Positions 8,778 through 18,197 of a stretch of DNA of 64,000 nt are shown piece by piece. The stretch comes from Paraburkholderia sp. PREW-6R. Lineage in GTDB: Bacteria > Pseudomonadota > Gammaproteobacteria > Burkholderiales > Burkholderiaceae. The number at the start of each line of letters is the position of its first letter. Within the stretch, counting starts at the first letter, position 1. The translations under genes and the position numbers were made by a program. The stretch covers positions 1,798,001 through 1,862,000 of the forward strand of contig NZ_CP155073.1 in NCBI RefSeq assembly GCF_039621805.1. The letters run 5' to 3'. The notes beneath the pieces are model-generated. The model worked only from the letters and a program-made list of their open reading frames with translations, was not told the origin of the DNA and made no database searches.

Positions 8778-9875
8778 CTATACGGTCGCCATGGCGTTCA
8801 GCGTCTGCCCTTCGTACAACTGCCCGAAGCGGTTCGCCAGAAAGTCTTGCAGCGACACCTGCTCCTGCCGCACGAAACCCTTTTGCGGCAGCTTGCGCTC
8901 GCGAAACAGGTCGAGCACCGCGCACATCGCACCGGCCGTCGTGATCTGGATCGCGCTCATCGGCACGCCGCACACCGTCTTTGCGAAGATTTTGCGGGTG
9001 AAGACTTCCTGCACCAGCTGGCCGTCGCGCATCCCGCTCACGGTGATGAAGACGAGCACCACGTCCTGCGCCGTCGACGGCACCGAACGGCGCATGATGC
9101 TCTTTAGCGTGTCACGGTCGCTCGAAAGACGCAGATCCTCCAGCAGGAATTGCATCAGGTTGCGATGCCCCGGATAACGAACCGACTTGTAGTCAAGCGA
9201 TTCGACACGCCCCGACAGCGTCTCGCACAACGTGCCCAGCCCGCCCGACGTGTTGAAGGCTTCGTACTCGGTGCCGTCGAGTGAAAAGTGCTCGAGGCCT
9301 TCCAGCGGCTGCACCCATTGCGTGCGGCTGTCGCGGATCGCCTCGCACGGTTGGCAGTACTCGTTGATCAATCCGTCGACGCTCCATGTCAGGTTGTACT
9401 TCAGCGCATTAGTCGGGAATTCAGGCAGTGCGCCCACGCGCATCTTGACGTCGCGGATTTCGGTGAAGCGGTTTGCCAGCTCATGCGCGGCAATGCCGAT
9501 GAACCCTGGCGCCAGACCGCATTGCGGCATGAATGCATGATCGGCGTCGTCGGCGATCGCACGGATCGCGTGAGTGGCCCGCACGTCCTCGGTCAGGTCG
9601 AAGTAATGCACGCCCGCTCTTTTAGCGGCCGACGCCACGTTCACCGCAAGGTAGTAAGGCAGCGCGTTCACCAGTGCGTCGAAGCCCTGCATCGCGCCGC
9701 GCAGCGCGGCGGCGTCGGCGGAATCCACGCGACGGGTCGAGATACCTTGAGCGGCGAGCTTGTCGAGCGCGTGCTGGTCGCGGTCGAATGCGACGACCTC
9801 GTAGTCGCCGGTTTCACGCAGCATATGCGCGATGGTGTGACCGATCAGGCCTGCGCCAACGATGGCTACTTTCAT
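8778..9875 (-). CDS. Saccharopine-dehydrogenase-family NAD(P) oxidoreductase
   Basis: 365-residue enzyme with an N-terminal Rossmann motif (GAGLIGHTIA, residues 7-16) and a C-terminal catalytic domain of the saccharopine/lysine dehydrogenase type (MPQCGLAPGFIGIAA, TSGGLGTLCETL). Such enzymes work on the alpha- or epsilon-amino group of lysine or related amino acids. AGGAG lies just ahead of the ATG. An Lrp/AsnC regulator gene is read in the same direction upstream, which supports an amino-acid role. The exact substrate cannot be told from sequence. Confidence 0.85.
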   Translation of the reverse strand: MKVAIVGAGLIGHTIAHMLRETGDYEVVAFDRDQHALDKLAAQGISTRRVDSADAAALRGAMQGFDALVNALPYYLAVNVASAAKRAGVHYFDLTEDVRATHAIRAIADDADHAFMPQCGLAPGFIGIAAHELANRFTEIRDVKMRVGALPEFPTNALKYNLTWSVDGLINEYCQPCEAIRDSRTQWVQPLEGLEHFSLDGTEYEAFNTSGGLGTLCETLSGRVESLDYKSVRYPGHRNLMQFLLEDLRLSSDRDTLKSIMRRSVPSTAQDVVLVFITVSGMRDGQLVQEVFTRKIFAKTVCGVPMSAIQITTAGAMCAVLDLFRERKLPQKGFVRQEQVSLQDFLANRFGQLYEGQTLNAMATV

Positions 9876-10037
9876 GAGCTTTTTCTCCTGTTATCCGTGT
9901 GCCGTTCTCGGCCAGGCCTGCGCGGCGTCAGACGCAGCGCAGGCCAGGGGCCGAACCCTTGAGCCACAGTCTAGGGAGAAGCAAAAACAGTTCATACGCG
10001 CAATGTGCTGCGCATTGACCATCAAACTCGACGTTTT

Positions 10038-10053
10038 GACGAAGCGATTCGTC
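10038..10053. promoter_or_regulatory. Palindrome upstream of the dehydrogenase gene
   Basis: GACGAA-GCGA-TTCGTC, a perfect 6+6 inverted repeat in an AT-richer stretch about 160 bases before the dehydrogenase start. It is a candidate operator for the neighbouring Lrp-family protein. The function is inferred. Confidence 0.35.
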
Positions 10054-10101
10054 GATATGACCAAACGTTGTTAAAACGGCGTAAAAATCCGTGTGAGGCG
10101 G

Positions 10102-10560
10102 TCAGCTCATTCCACGGTCGATCTTGCGCGCGAGAATGATCGACGTCGTGGTGCGCTCCACGCCTTCGAGTCCGCCGATCTGGTCGAGCAGATCGTTCAG
10201 ACGATCGGGCGAATCCGCGCGCAGCCAGGCCACGTAATCGAACTCGCCGCTCACCGCGCACAGCATCTGCACCTCGGGCATTTTGCCCAGACGCTTCTGG
10301 ACGGCGGGGCCGTGCTTCGGCGCGATGATGATTCCGACATACGCCTGGATGCTCGAATCGAGCACGTCCTGCCCAAGCCGCACGCTATAGCCTGCGATCA
10401 CCTGACTGCGTTCGAGCCGCGCAATCCGTGCGATCACGGTGGTACGCGCCACGTCGAGCTGACGGGCAAGATTGGCGACGCTTTCGCGGGCGTTGGCTTG
10501 CAACAGCGCAACGAGGTTGCGGTCGAGTTCGTCGAGCTGGTCGAGGCGCGGTGGTCTCAT
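10102..10560 (-). CDS. Lrp/AsnC-family transcriptional regulator
   Basis: 152 residues, the standard Lrp length. The start MRPPRLDQLDELDRNLVALL leads into the winged helix (ANLARQLDVARTTVIARIARLE), followed by an RAM/AsnC effector domain with the AVSGEFDYVAWLRA strand. The ATG at 10560 was preferred over an ATG 24 codons upstream because the extra residues come from a run of 11-base DNA repeats. It probably controls the adjacent saccharopine-dehydrogenase-family gene and itself, with an amino acid as effector. Confidence 0.88.
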   Translation of the reverse strand: MRPPRLDQLDELDRNLVALLQANARESVANLARQLDVARTTVIARIARLERSQVIAGYSVRLGQDVLDSSIQAYVGIIIAPKHGPAVQKRLGKMPEVQMLCAVSGEFDYVAWLRADSPDRLNDLLDQIGGLEGVERTTTSIILARKIDRGMS

Positions 10561-10562
10561 CG

Positions 10563-10616
10563 AAGTGGCGTAGAGGTGGCGTAAAGGTGACGAGAAGTAG
10601 CGTAGAAGTGCCGTAG
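10563..10616 (-). repeat. Five tandem 11-base near-repeats just before the Lrp gene
   Basis: On the minus strand the units are CTACGGCACTT, CTACGCTACTT, CTCGTCACCTT, TACGCCACCT and CTACGCCACTT, ending two bases before the Lrp-family ATG. The period is close to one DNA helical turn and would put a protein-binding face on one side of the helix. Confidence 0.7.
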
Positions 10617-11011
10617 CAATGGATCGGTGCAAAGCACGCGATTGCGCAGGATTATCGCGCGAGTTCCACGTGCTGCGTTGACCAACCGGCCTCTTTCACG
10701 ACAACGTGATATACGTGAACCCGCGTTATGCACTGCTGGCCACCCTGGCCGCCGTCTTGCGCGAAGCGAGCGGACCACCGTAAAGCACTACTGCGAAAGC
10801 TTCCGTGCCATAAATGTAAGCACCGGCTATTTCGCGATCGTTTCGGTTGTAAGCGTTTGTCGCATACCGGCCGCATCGCCCGGAGATCGTGATACTAATA
10901 GCGGCGACGGCAATCTAGGCATCCGGCTGTCGTGCGTCGACCCGATCGATGCGCAACCGGCCGCTCGCCTTGAACGCCTTGTCCCAATTCGAACAGACAT
11001 CAGGAGTTTCG
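10617..11011. other. Gap upstream of the Spy-like gene
   Basis: About 395 bases between the Lrp gene promoter and the next gene. No coding frame with a recognisable protein. It should contain the promoters of both divergent units, but no clear -35/-10 pair is assigned. Confidence 0.4.
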
Positions 11012-11527
11012 ATGAAAAAAGCACTGGTAATGCTGGCCTCCGCAGTCGCGATGAGCGGCGCATTCGCACAAGCTTCCGCGCCTGCCGCGGCACCGGCAAG
11101 CGCCTCCGCGCCGGCGTCCGGCAAGGCTGGCCACGAGCGCAATGTCGAAGACCGCATCGCCTATCTCCACTCGCAACTGAAGATCACCCCGGCACAGGAA
11201 ACGCAATGGAACGCGTTTGCCGACGTGATGCGCAGCAACGGCCAGACGATGGGCGAACTGTTCCAGCAACGGCGCGCCGCGGCCAACTTGTCCGCGCTCG
11301 ACGACATGAAGCAATACGCGACGATCGCGCAAGCGCACGCTGACGGCATGAAGAAGCTGGTCGACGCATTCGATCCGCTGTACAACAGCTTCTCGCCTGA
11401 ACAGAAGAAGCTCGCTGACGCAACCTTCCATCAGCCGGGCGGTTCTGGCGGTCCCCGTCACCATGGCAAAGGCAGGATCGGCAAGGTTTCGCCGGCGCCT
11501 GCGAGCGACGCATCGGCCAGTCAGTAA
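11012..11527 (+). CDS. Periplasmic Spy/CpxP-like protein (LTxxQ type)
   Basis: 171-residue exported protein. The signal peptide MKKALVMLASAVAMSGAFA is followed by an Ala/Pro/Ser-rich linker. A helical domain then contains LKITPAQETQWNAFADVM, the LTxxQ-like repeat of Spy/CpxP chaperones, and a second related motif SFSPEQKKLADATF near the C-terminus. The tail is basic and His/Gly-rich. AGGAG lies five bases before the ATG. Probable role is a periplasmic envelope-stress chaperone or metal-responsive protein. No two-component genes lie nearby. Confidence 0.82.
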   Translation: MKKALVMLASAVAMSGAFAQASAPAAAPASASAPASGKAGHERNVEDRIAYLHSQLKITPAQETQWNAFADVMRSNGQTMGELFQQRRAAANLSALDDMKQYATIAQAHADGMKKLVDAFDPLYNSFSPEQKKLADATFHQPGGSGGPRHHGKGRIGKVSPAPASDASASQ

Positions 11528-11677
11528 GCATCTCGCATGACTGGCGTGCTGCGCCAATGCGGCGCACCTCGGCAGTAAGGCCTTCGAGAGGTTCGCTCAT
11601 GCTTCTGGCATGATGGCGGCTTGGCGGCGTCAGGCTTCGGGCCGGCGCCGCATCCGCTCATTACCCACGGCCGCTTC

Positions 11678-12115
11678 ATGACTGAACTGAAAAATCTCGA
11701 CCTGAGTCAGGATGCTGACGCGCAACGCGTCGTCAAGAACGAAACGGTGAGCGTGGCTTTCGCCGCCGCCGCCGGCGAGTTGATGAGCCTCGAAGGCCCG
11801 AACCGCTATGCCCCCGGCGACGCACTGATCACCGGATCGACAGGCGAGCGCTGGGTCGTCTCCCGCGCGCGCTTCGACGCCAAGTACCTGCCCGTGGATC
11901 CCGCACTCGCGCATGGCGAGCCCGGCGCGTATCGCAACCGCCCTGCCGTCGTGCTCGCCAAACAGATGCACCAGGCGTTTTCGCTCGCCCGCTCCGCGGA
12001 AGGCGGCGACGTGCTGCGCGGCGCGGCCGGCGACTGGATCATGCAGTACGCGCCCGGTGACTATGGCGTCGTGCAAGCCGCACGGTTTGCCAAGGTCTAC
12101 CGGCGCGCGGACTGA
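11678..12115 (+). CDS. PGDYG-domain protein
   Basis: 145-residue cytoplasmic protein ending with the motif APGDYGVVQAARFAKVYRRAD, characteristic of the PGDYG family of unknown function. An earlier APGDALITGSTGERWVVSRARFDAKY segment looks like an internal repeat of the same fold (PGD...W.V....F...Y). The ATG at 11678 is preferred; a TTG at 11621 would add 19 low-complexity residues. There is no obvious ribosome site. No function can be assigned. Confidence 0.75.
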   Translation: MTELKNLDLSQDADAQRVVKNETVSVAFAAAAGELMSLEGPNRYAPGDALITGSTGERWVVSRARFDAKYLPVDPALAHGEPGAYRNRPAVVLAKQMHQAFSLARSAEGGDVLRGAAGDWIMQYAPGDYGVVQAARFAKVYRRAD

Positions 12116-12137
12116 AGCGCGCCGCGTCGATCGGCAT

Positions 12138-12506
12138 CTACGCGAATTCATCTCCCAGATCCACGGTGACGTCGCGCGGCACCGCCTCGCCGTTCGCATA
12201 CTGCTCTTCGAGCGAGCCGATGCTCGCCTCCACATACGCACGCAATACCGCGAAACTGCGGCCGCGCAAGCGCGCCGGCAGTGCGCGATAACGGGCCCAC
12301 GCGGCTGGCGAAATTACCACCGTCATCACGATCCGGCGCGCTGCTGCGCCGAAACGCATCGCGACCCAGTGAATCGCCAACGCCGGCGTATCGCCCTCTT
12401 CCGGCGCCCGCTGGATGAACTGCGTCTGCTCGGGAAAGAGATCGCTGATGACGCGCGCCAGTTCCTCGAATTCGGGACTCGCGCAATCGTATTGGTAAGC
12501 TTCCAT
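12138..12506 (-). CDS. Small conserved protein of unknown function
   Basis: 122 residues from the ATG at 12506 (MEAYQYDCASPEFEELARVI). It is acidic and has a hydrophobic core strand RIVMTVVISPAAWARYRALP. No catalytic motif or signal is visible. A TTG seven codons upstream is an alternative start. The gene converges with the PGDYG gene, the two stops being 22 bases apart, and lies 76 bases downstream of the YhfC-like protease. I do not recognise a characterised family. Confidence 0.65.
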   Translation of the reverse strand: MEAYQYDCASPEFEELARVISDLFPEQTQFIQRAPEEGDTPALAIHWVAMRFGAAARRIVMTVVISPAAWARYRALPARLRGRSFAVLRAYVEASIGSLEEQYANGEAVPRDVTVDLGDEFA

Positions 12507-12582
12507 GATGTCTGCCGAAAGGTTCAAGCAAAGAGATGTGCGCGCCGCAGCGCATGAATGACTGCTCGACGCGGCGTCGCCG

Positions 12583-13392
12583 TCAGGCCGCCACGACTGG
12601 CCGGCGAACCGTCCTGACCAGCAGCCCCGCGACGATCAGCGCGCCGATCGCGTACACGCCATCCACCGCCACGAGCGGCACGAGCTGCGCCTGAAAGAGC
12701 GCGGCCGGCACATCCACCGCCGCGTGCAGCACGATTGCGAGCGGCAGGATCGCGCGCCAACCCGCACGCACGCCGCGCCACATCAGCACCGACAGCCCGA
12801 TCTGGAACACCAGCGCGGCCACGCGCTCCAGCGCGAAGATGCCTGCGGTCTGCGGCGTGAGACTCGCGAGGATCAGGTGAATACGCATCACGGACTCGGT
12901 CGGCAGATTGCTGAGGTAGCCGTCAAGCTGGCCGCGATTCTCAAAAATCGCGAACAGAATCCATTGAATCTGGACGAGCACGCCGACCAGCCACGCCTCC
13001 GCGCCGCCGTGCCCAAGGCCGTACGTCAACGCGGTGCCGTCGTTCAGGCCGCCGGTCAGCGCGGGCTTCGTGCTCGCACGCCTGAACAGCAGACGCATAC
13101 CGATGAAGCGCCCGACTTCTTCGCAAATGCCCGCGGCGAGCGCGCCGTAAATCACGAACGCGACGGGGTTCGACAGAAATTCGGCCGTGGCTGCGTTCCG
13201 ATGCAACACGTAATCATTGAGCGCGCGTTCGATCACCATGGCGAACAGCGCGAATACGGCAATGCCGGTAATGGCGTCGCGCGGATTCAGATGGAGCGGC
13301 CTGCGCAGGCGGCGGTAGATCAGAAAAGGTAAAGCGGCGACCAGCAGCGTCGCGAGGGCGAGGCTCGACAGGGTAATCGGTGCAACAACCAT
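12583..13392 (-). CDS. YhfC-type glutamic intramembrane protease
   Basis: 269-residue membrane protein with about seven helices. Candidate active-site residues are EEVGRF (Glu91-Glu92), GHGGAEA (residues 127-133, His128) and LHAAVDVPAA (His223, Asp226). This arrangement matches the YhfC family related to CPBP/ABI proteases. The ATG at 13392 has AGGA about six bases upstream; an upstream ATG would add a 30-residue Arg/Ala-rich stretch. The physiological substrate is unknown. Confidence 0.78.
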   Translation of the reverse strand: MVVAPITLSSLALATLLVAALPFLIYRRLRRPLHLNPRDAITGIAVFALFAMVIERALNDYVLHRNAATAEFLSNPVAFVIYGALAAGICEEVGRFIGMRLLFRRASTKPALTGGLNDGTALTYGLGHGGAEAWLVGVLVQIQWILFAIFENRGQLDGYLSNLPTESVMRIHLILASLTPQTAGIFALERVAALVFQIGLSVLMWRGVRAGWRAILPLAIVLHAAVDVPAALFQAQLVPLVAVDGVYAIGALIVAGLLVRTVRRPVVAA

Positions 13393-13530
13393 GAGTTTCC
13401 TTGCGATGACCGGCGCGCAACCGCTGCGCGCCGCAGCCCGAATGATCGCAGATCGGCGCAAACTCAGCGCGACCATGCGCAACTGAATTCAACGATGCGC
13501 GAATCCGGGCTGCGCTGCAAGAAAGCGCCA

Positions 13531-14628
13531 TCAACGGGAAGTGGATGCCCGCACGATCAGTTCACCCGGCAGCAGGTAATCGCGCGCGCTCGTCTGAACG
13601 CCTTCGATACGCTCATGCAGCAGCTCGACCGCGCGATAGCCGATCTCATAGGTCGGCTGGCGGATGGTCGTGACGCCGGTCAATTCGGCCCACTCCGGGT
13701 CGTCGATGGAAAGAAGCGCGACGCGCGTTTGCCAGTCGTCGCCATAACGCGCTTTCAGATGCAGTGCGAGACACAGCGCGACCGGCGCATTCGCCGCGAA
13801 CAATGCGACAGGGCGCGCCTTTGGGGCCGTGTCGGCGCCGGCGTGACGGGCTGCATCGGCGGGCGCGCGAGGCGTCGCGTCGATCGTACGATCCAGCGTG
13901 CAAAGGCTGCGCTCGACCTCGCGAGGGTCGGCAAGATCGAGCACCAGCGTACGACCGCGCGCCATACCGCCGCCAGTCTGCGCGCTCATGACCTCGCGAA
14001 ACGCCGTCTCTCGCACTTGCCGCGAACTTACCTGCTCGAACGGCTGAACGACAAACCAGATCTCGTCGAAGCCGGCATCAAGCAGATGCCGCGTGCCCAG
14101 CTCCGCCGCCGCGCGGTTGTCGAGCCCGACCATGTCGGCGGTGAGCCCGTCGACGGAACGATCCACGAGCACCGCCGGAATACCGCCGCCGCCCACCGGC
14201 CGCAGCGTTTCCTCGCGCACGCCCAGCGCGTTGACGATCACGCCTTCCACGCGATACGTGGTGAGCAGTTGCAGATAGCGCCGCTCCATCTCGACTTCGT
14301 TCGCCGCGTGACAAATCAGCGGCATCAGCCCGAGGGCGTGACAGGCCGCTTCCACGCCTTGCAGCACTTCCACGGTGTACGGATTCGTCAGGTCGGCGAG
14401 CAGCATGCCGATCAGACGGTTGCGGCCGCGCTTGAGCCCGCGCGCCATCTGGTTCGGCTGGTAGTCGAGTCGCTCGATCGCCGCCTCGATCCGCGCGCGC
14501 AATTCCGGCGACAGCACGCTCGTCTCGCCGTTCAGATAGCGCGAGATGCTGGTCTTGCCAGTGCCGGCTTCGCGCGCGACGTCGGTGATCGTGGCGCGGC
14601 GCCGGGCAGCAAGCGGCGTCGAACTCAT
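13531..14628 (-). CDS. ptxS: LacI-family repressor of 2-ketogluconate utilisation
   Basis: 365-residue LacI-family protein. The helix-turn-helix is TITDVAREAGTGKTSISRYL, followed by a hinge (NQMARGLKRGRNRLIGMLLA) and a sugar-binding-type effector domain. It is the last gene of the leftward kgu operon, seven bases after kguD, a position and partner set like PtxS of Pseudomonas, which responds to 2-ketogluconate. The palindrome at 19007-19022 upstream of kguE is its likely operator. Between about residues 253 and 283 there is an Ala/Pro-rich insertion (APADAARHAGADTAPKARP) not usual in the family. Confidence 0.85.
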   Translation of the reverse strand: MSSTPLAARRRATITDVAREAGTGKTSISRYLNGETSVLSPELRARIEAAIERLDYQPNQMARGLKRGRNRLIGMLLADLTNPYTVEVLQGVEAACHALGLMPLICHAANEVEMERRYLQLLTTYRVEGVIVNALGVREETLRPVGGGGIPAVLVDRSVDGLTADMVGLDNRAAAELGTRHLLDAGFDEIWFVVQPFEQVSSRQVRETAFREVMSAQTGGGMARGRTLVLDLADPREVERSLCTLDRTIDATPRAPADAARHAGADTAPKARPVALFAANAPVALCLALHLKARYGDDWQTRVALLSIDDPEWAELTGVTTIRQPTYEIGYRAVELLHERIEGVQTSARDYLLPGELIVRASTSR

Positions 14629-14635
14629 GACGTCC

Positions 14636-15601
14636 TCACTTGCGCAGGACCTCACGATTGACGATATTGTTCGACAACGTGCCGTCGAGCGCGGCGACCA
14701 GATTCTCCGCTGCGTTGCGCGCCATCGCATGGCGGGTTTCATGCGTTGCCGAGCCGATGTGCGGCAGCGCGACCACGTTCGCCATCCCGAGCAGCGGCGA
14801 GTCGGCCGGCAGCGGTTCGGTTTCGAAGACGTCCAGACCCGCGCCGTGGATCGTGCCGTCGCGCAACGCTTCGATCAGCGCCTGTTCGTTCACCGTCGCG
14901 CCGCGCGACGCGTTGATCAGGATCGCGCTTCTCTTCATGGCCTGAAGTTCGGCCGCGCCGATCATATGCCTCGTTTGCGGCGTGAGCGGCACTTGCAGGC
15001 AGACGAAATCGGCCGTGGCGAGCAATTCGGACAATTCGACGCGGCGTGCGCCATACGCCTGTTCCGCTTGCGGATTCGGGCTGCGGTTCGTGTACAGCAC
15101 GGTCATGTTGAAACCCAGCGCCGCGCGCCGCGCGACCGCACCGCCAATCCGCCCCAGGCCGACGATGCCGAGCGTCTTGCCCTGCACGTCGACGCCAAAG
15201 TGCGACGGCCCGATGCTTTCCTTCCACTCGCCCGCCTTCACCCAGTCCGCGAGTTCGACCACGCGCCGCGCGGACGCGAGAATGAGTGCGAAAACCGTGT
15301 CGGCGGTGGATTCGGTAAGCACGTCGGGCGTGTGTGCGAGCACAATGCCGCGGCGCGTGAGGTCGTCCACGTCGAACTGATCGAAGCCGACCGAAATCGT
15401 GGACAACGCTTTTAGCCGGCTCGCGCCTTCGAGCATGGCCGGCGTGATCTTCACGCTCGAACCGATGCCGCCGTCGGCCTCTTTCAACGCGGCGACGAAC
15501 GCGTCGTGCTGGGTGGGATCGACCTGCACCACCTCCGCGTGTTGCTGCAGATAAGCGAGCACGTCATCGGGCAGCGGCTTCCATGCGACGATCTTTTTCA
15601 T
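14636..15601 (-). CDS. kguD: 2-ketogluconate/2-keto-6-phosphogluconate reductase (D-2-hydroxyacid dehydrogenase family)
   Basis: 321-residue NAD(P)H-dependent reductase. The nucleotide-binding motif GLGRIGG (residues 148-154) and the catalytic Arg233 (NASRG), Glu262 and His281 ([10 protein letters not shown]) of the D-2-hydroxyacid dehydrogenase family are all present. In the kgu pathway the enzyme reduces 2-keto-6-phosphogluconate to 6-phosphogluconate. Close relatives reduce glyoxylate or free 2-ketogluconate, so specificity rests on the operon. The ATG shares a base with the kguT stop (TGATG), with AAGGAAAA upstream inside kguT. Confidence 0.88.
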   Translation of the reverse strand: MKKIVAWKPLPDDVLAYLQQHAEVVQVDPTQHDAFVAALKEADGGIGSSVKITPAMLEGASRLKALSTISVGFDQFDVDDLTRRGIVLAHTPDVLTESTADTVFALILASARRVVELADWVKAGEWKESIGPSHFGVDVQGKTLGIVGLGRIGGAVARRAALGFNMTVLYTNRSPNPQAEQAYGARRVELSELLATADFVCLQVPLTPQTRHMIGAAELQAMKRSAILINASRGATVNEQALIEALRDGTIHGAGLDVFETEPLPADSPLLGMANVVALPHIGSATHETRHAMARNAAENLVAALDGTLSNNIVNREVLRK

Positions 15602-16902
15602 CAGCCAATTTTCCTTGCAACGGTGGGATGGGCACGCTCGCGTTGCTCCGCGGCTTCGGGCTGCGGTTGCGCCTTGACCATCAGCGTGAGGATCACGGAG
15701 GCGATCAGCGCCACGCTCATGAACGCGTAGGACGCCGCCGGCGAGCCTGTCGCGCCGTTCAGATAGCCGACCACGTACGAGCCCACGAACGAACCGAGTG
15801 CACCCATGCTGTTGATCAGCGCCATCGCACCGCCTGCCACATTCTTCGGTAAAAGCTCGGGCACGATCGCGAAGAACGGACCATACGGCGCGTACATGGC
15901 CGCGCCCGCGATCACGAGCAACGCATACGACAGCCAGAAATGCGACGAGCCGAGCGCATACGACGCCGCGAACGCCACTGCGCCGATCAGCAGAAACGGC
16001 CACACGAACAGTCTGCGGCGATTGAGTTTATCGGATGCCCACGAAGCGGCAAGCATCGCAATCGTCGCGGCCAGATAGGGCAGCGCCGACAGCCAGCCCG
16101 TTTCGACCATGCCGAGCGTGGAGCCGTTCTTCAGAATGGACGGCAGCCAGAGCACAAAGCCATACACGCCGATGCTCCAGCAGAAGTACTGCGCGCACAG
16201 TTTGATCACCGCGGGCGTGCGGAACGCTTCGCTATAGTTGCGCACCGGCTTGATCGTGGCCTGCTCGGCGCGCAGCGTATTGGCGAGATCGTCCTTCTGC
16301 TCACGCGTGAGCCAGGCAACCTGCTGCGGCTTGTCCTGCACGATGAACCACCAGCACACGGCCCACACGACGGCGGGTATGCCCTCGGCAATGAACATGT
16401 GCCGCCAGCCGAACGAATGCACGAGATAGCCCGACACGACCGACATCCAGAGGACCGTCACCGGATTGCCGAGAATCAGGAACGTGTTGGCGCGCGAGCG
16501 CTCGCTCTTCGTGAACCAGTTGCTGATGAAGATCAGCATGGCGGGCATCACGGCCGCTTCGACCACGCCGAGCACGAAGCGGATCACCATCAGCGACGGA
16601 ATATTGCTCACCATGCCGGTCAGCGCCGCGCAACCGCCCCACAGAATGAGACTCCAGAACACGAGCTTCTTGACGCTGCGGCGTTCAGCGTAAATCGCAC
16701 CCGGAATCTGAAAAAAGAAATAGCCGAGGAAAAACAGCGCGCCGATCAGCGACGACAATCCCTTGCTGATCCCGAGGTCCTGATTGATGCCGGCCGCCGA
16801 CGCGAAACCGAAGTTTGCTCGGTCGAGATAAGCCAGGCTGTAGGTGATGAATACGATCGGCATGATCGTCCACCAGCGGCGAATCGCAAGCGATGAGGTC
16901 AT
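15601..16902 (-). CDS. kguT: 2-ketogluconate transporter, MFS anion:cation symporter family
   Basis: 433-residue major facilitator with 12 predicted helices. The N-terminal [20 protein letters not shown] and the loop-2/3 region [14 protein letters not shown] are typical of the phthalate/glucarate/KguT branch. AAGGAG lies six bases before the ATG. It is coupled to kguD by an overlapping stop and start. It is separated from kguK by a 175-base gap that contains short tandem repeats, so it could have its own promoter or an attenuation step. Confidence 0.88.
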   Translation of the reverse strand: MTSSLAIRRWWTIMPIVFITYSLAYLDRANFGFASAAGINQDLGISKGLSSLIGALFFLGYFFFQIPGAIYAERRSVKKLVFWSLILWGGCAALTGMVSNIPSLMVIRFVLGVVEAAVMPAMLIFISNWFTKSERSRANTFLILGNPVTVLWMSVVSGYLVHSFGWRHMFIAEGIPAVVWAVCWWFIVQDKPQQVAWLTREQKDDLANTLRAEQATIKPVRNYSEAFRTPAVIKLCAQYFCWSIGVYGFVLWLPSILKNGSTLGMVETGWLSALPYLAATIAMLAASWASDKLNRRRLFVWPFLLIGAVAFAASYALGSSHFWLSYALLVIAGAAMYAPYGPFFAIVPELLPKNVAGGAMALINSMGALGSFVGSYVVGYLNGATGSPAASYAFMSVALIASVILTLMVKAQPQPEAAEQRERAHPTVARKIG

Positions 16903-16978
16903 GGGTGTCTCCTTTTACGGCGTCCCGAAACAGTGATGGAGGTCCTGAGGCGCCGTTCGAGCGCTCTTGCTGTTATTG

Positions 16979-17019
16979 CGGCACGACTGCGACACGACTG
17001 CGACACGATTACGGCACGG
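16979..17019. repeat. 11-base tandem repeats between kguK and kguT
   Basis: Units CGGCACGACTG, CGACACGACTG, CGACACGATTA, then CGGCACGG: three and a half copies with an 11-base period in the kguK-kguT gap. No hairpin is formed. They could be a protein-binding array or a slippage product. Confidence 0.65.
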
Positions 17020-17077
17020 CCCGTCGGAAAGCGGCTCGTGGCGCGCCGCCTGGAGCACGCGGCTCATAGCGCGCAAT

Positions 17078-18061
17078 TCATGCCATGCTCGCGACCCGAG
17101 GTGCGTCGCCCTTTTCGAGCGCGTCCAGTTCGGCGCGGCTCGGCAAGCCTTCCGAATCGCCGATGACCTGAATCGCCAGCGCGCCGATCCGGTTACCGCG
17201 CGCAACCGCTTGCGGCAGCGACTTGCCTTCGAGCAGCGCGCTTATCACGCCGACCGCGAAACCATCGCCCGCGCCGACCGTGTCCACCACGTTCGTCACC
17301 GGCTGGCCGGCAATTACGGCGGCGTCTTCCGCGGTGCGAAAGTAGGCGCCCTGTGCGCCGAGCTTGACGATCACACCCCGCGCGCCGCGCTCCAGATAGA
17401 AGCGCGCGATCTCGTCGGGCTGTGTGTATCCCGTGAGGATTTCGCCTTCGCCGATGCCGGGCAGCACCCAGTCAGCCAGCTCCGCAAGCGCGTTCAAACC
17501 TTCGACCATTGCGGCGCGCGACGGCCACAGCGTCGGCCGCAGGTTCGGGTCGAACGAAATGGTCTTGCCGGCCGCGCGCATTTCCCGCGCGAGGTGAAAC
17601 GCCAGCTCACGCGAACTTGCCGAAATCGCGGGCGCCACACCGGTGAGGTGCAGGTGACGCGCCGACAGCACGTAATTGGCTACGTAGTCGTCGCGCGACA
17701 GGTGGCTCGCCGCCGAACCTTTGCGGAAGTATTCGACCGCGGGATCGCTGCCGTCGTCGTTCTTCGACTTGAGCTGGAAGCCGGTGGGAAATCGATCGTC
17801 GGTGATCACGCAGCGCTGGTCGATGCCCTCCTGGGTGAGCGTGTCGCGCACGTACTGGCCGAACGAGTCGTTGCCGACACGGCTCACGTAACCCACGTTG
17901 AAGCCGAGCCGCGACAGGCCGATCGCGACGTTCAGATCCGCGCCTGCGATCCGCTTCGTGAACTGGCCGACCCTCGCCAGCGCGCCGGTTTCGGCGGCGA
18001 CGAACATGGCCATCGCTTCACCGTACGTAATCACATCGAGTGCTGCGGATGGGGTGCTCAT
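17078..18061 (-). CDS. kguK: 2-ketogluconate kinase (PfkB family)
   Basis: 327-residue sugar kinase. It has the PfkB N-terminal region (AGADLNVAIGLSRLG) and the C-terminal signature DTVGAGDGFAVG carrying the catalytic Asp. It should phosphorylate 2-ketogluconate to 2-keto-6-phosphogluconate, the substrate of KguD. AAAGGAG lies just before the ATG at 18061; a far upstream ATG (18343) would run through the kguE 3' end and is rejected. 2-keto-3-deoxygluconate kinases are close relatives, so the substrate is inferred from the operon. Confidence 0.88.
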   Translation of the reverse strand: MSTPSAALDVITYGEAMAMFVAAETGALARVGQFTKRIAGADLNVAIGLSRLGFNVGYVSRVGNDSFGQYVRDTLTQEGIDQRCVITDDRFPTGFQLKSKNDDGSDPAVEYFRKGSAASHLSRDDYVANYVLSARHLHLTGVAPAISASSRELAFHLAREMRAAGKTISFDPNLRPTLWPSRAAMVEGLNALAELADWVLPGIGEGEILTGYTQPDEIARFYLERGARGVIVKLGAQGAYFRTAEDAAVIAGQPVTNVVDTVGAGDGFAVGVISALLEGKSLPQAVARGNRIGALAIQVIGDSEGLPSRAELDALEKGDAPRVASMA

Positions 18062-18197
18062 GCCTCGCTCCTTTGTTCCATTGATGCCCGGCCTTCGCGT
18101 GGCGTCTTGCGCGCCGCGTCCCGGCCTTTCTTTGCATGCGCTCATCGCGCCTGCGTCGTTGTCGATGCTGCTTTTTCTCTCAGGTTCTACCTGCCGC

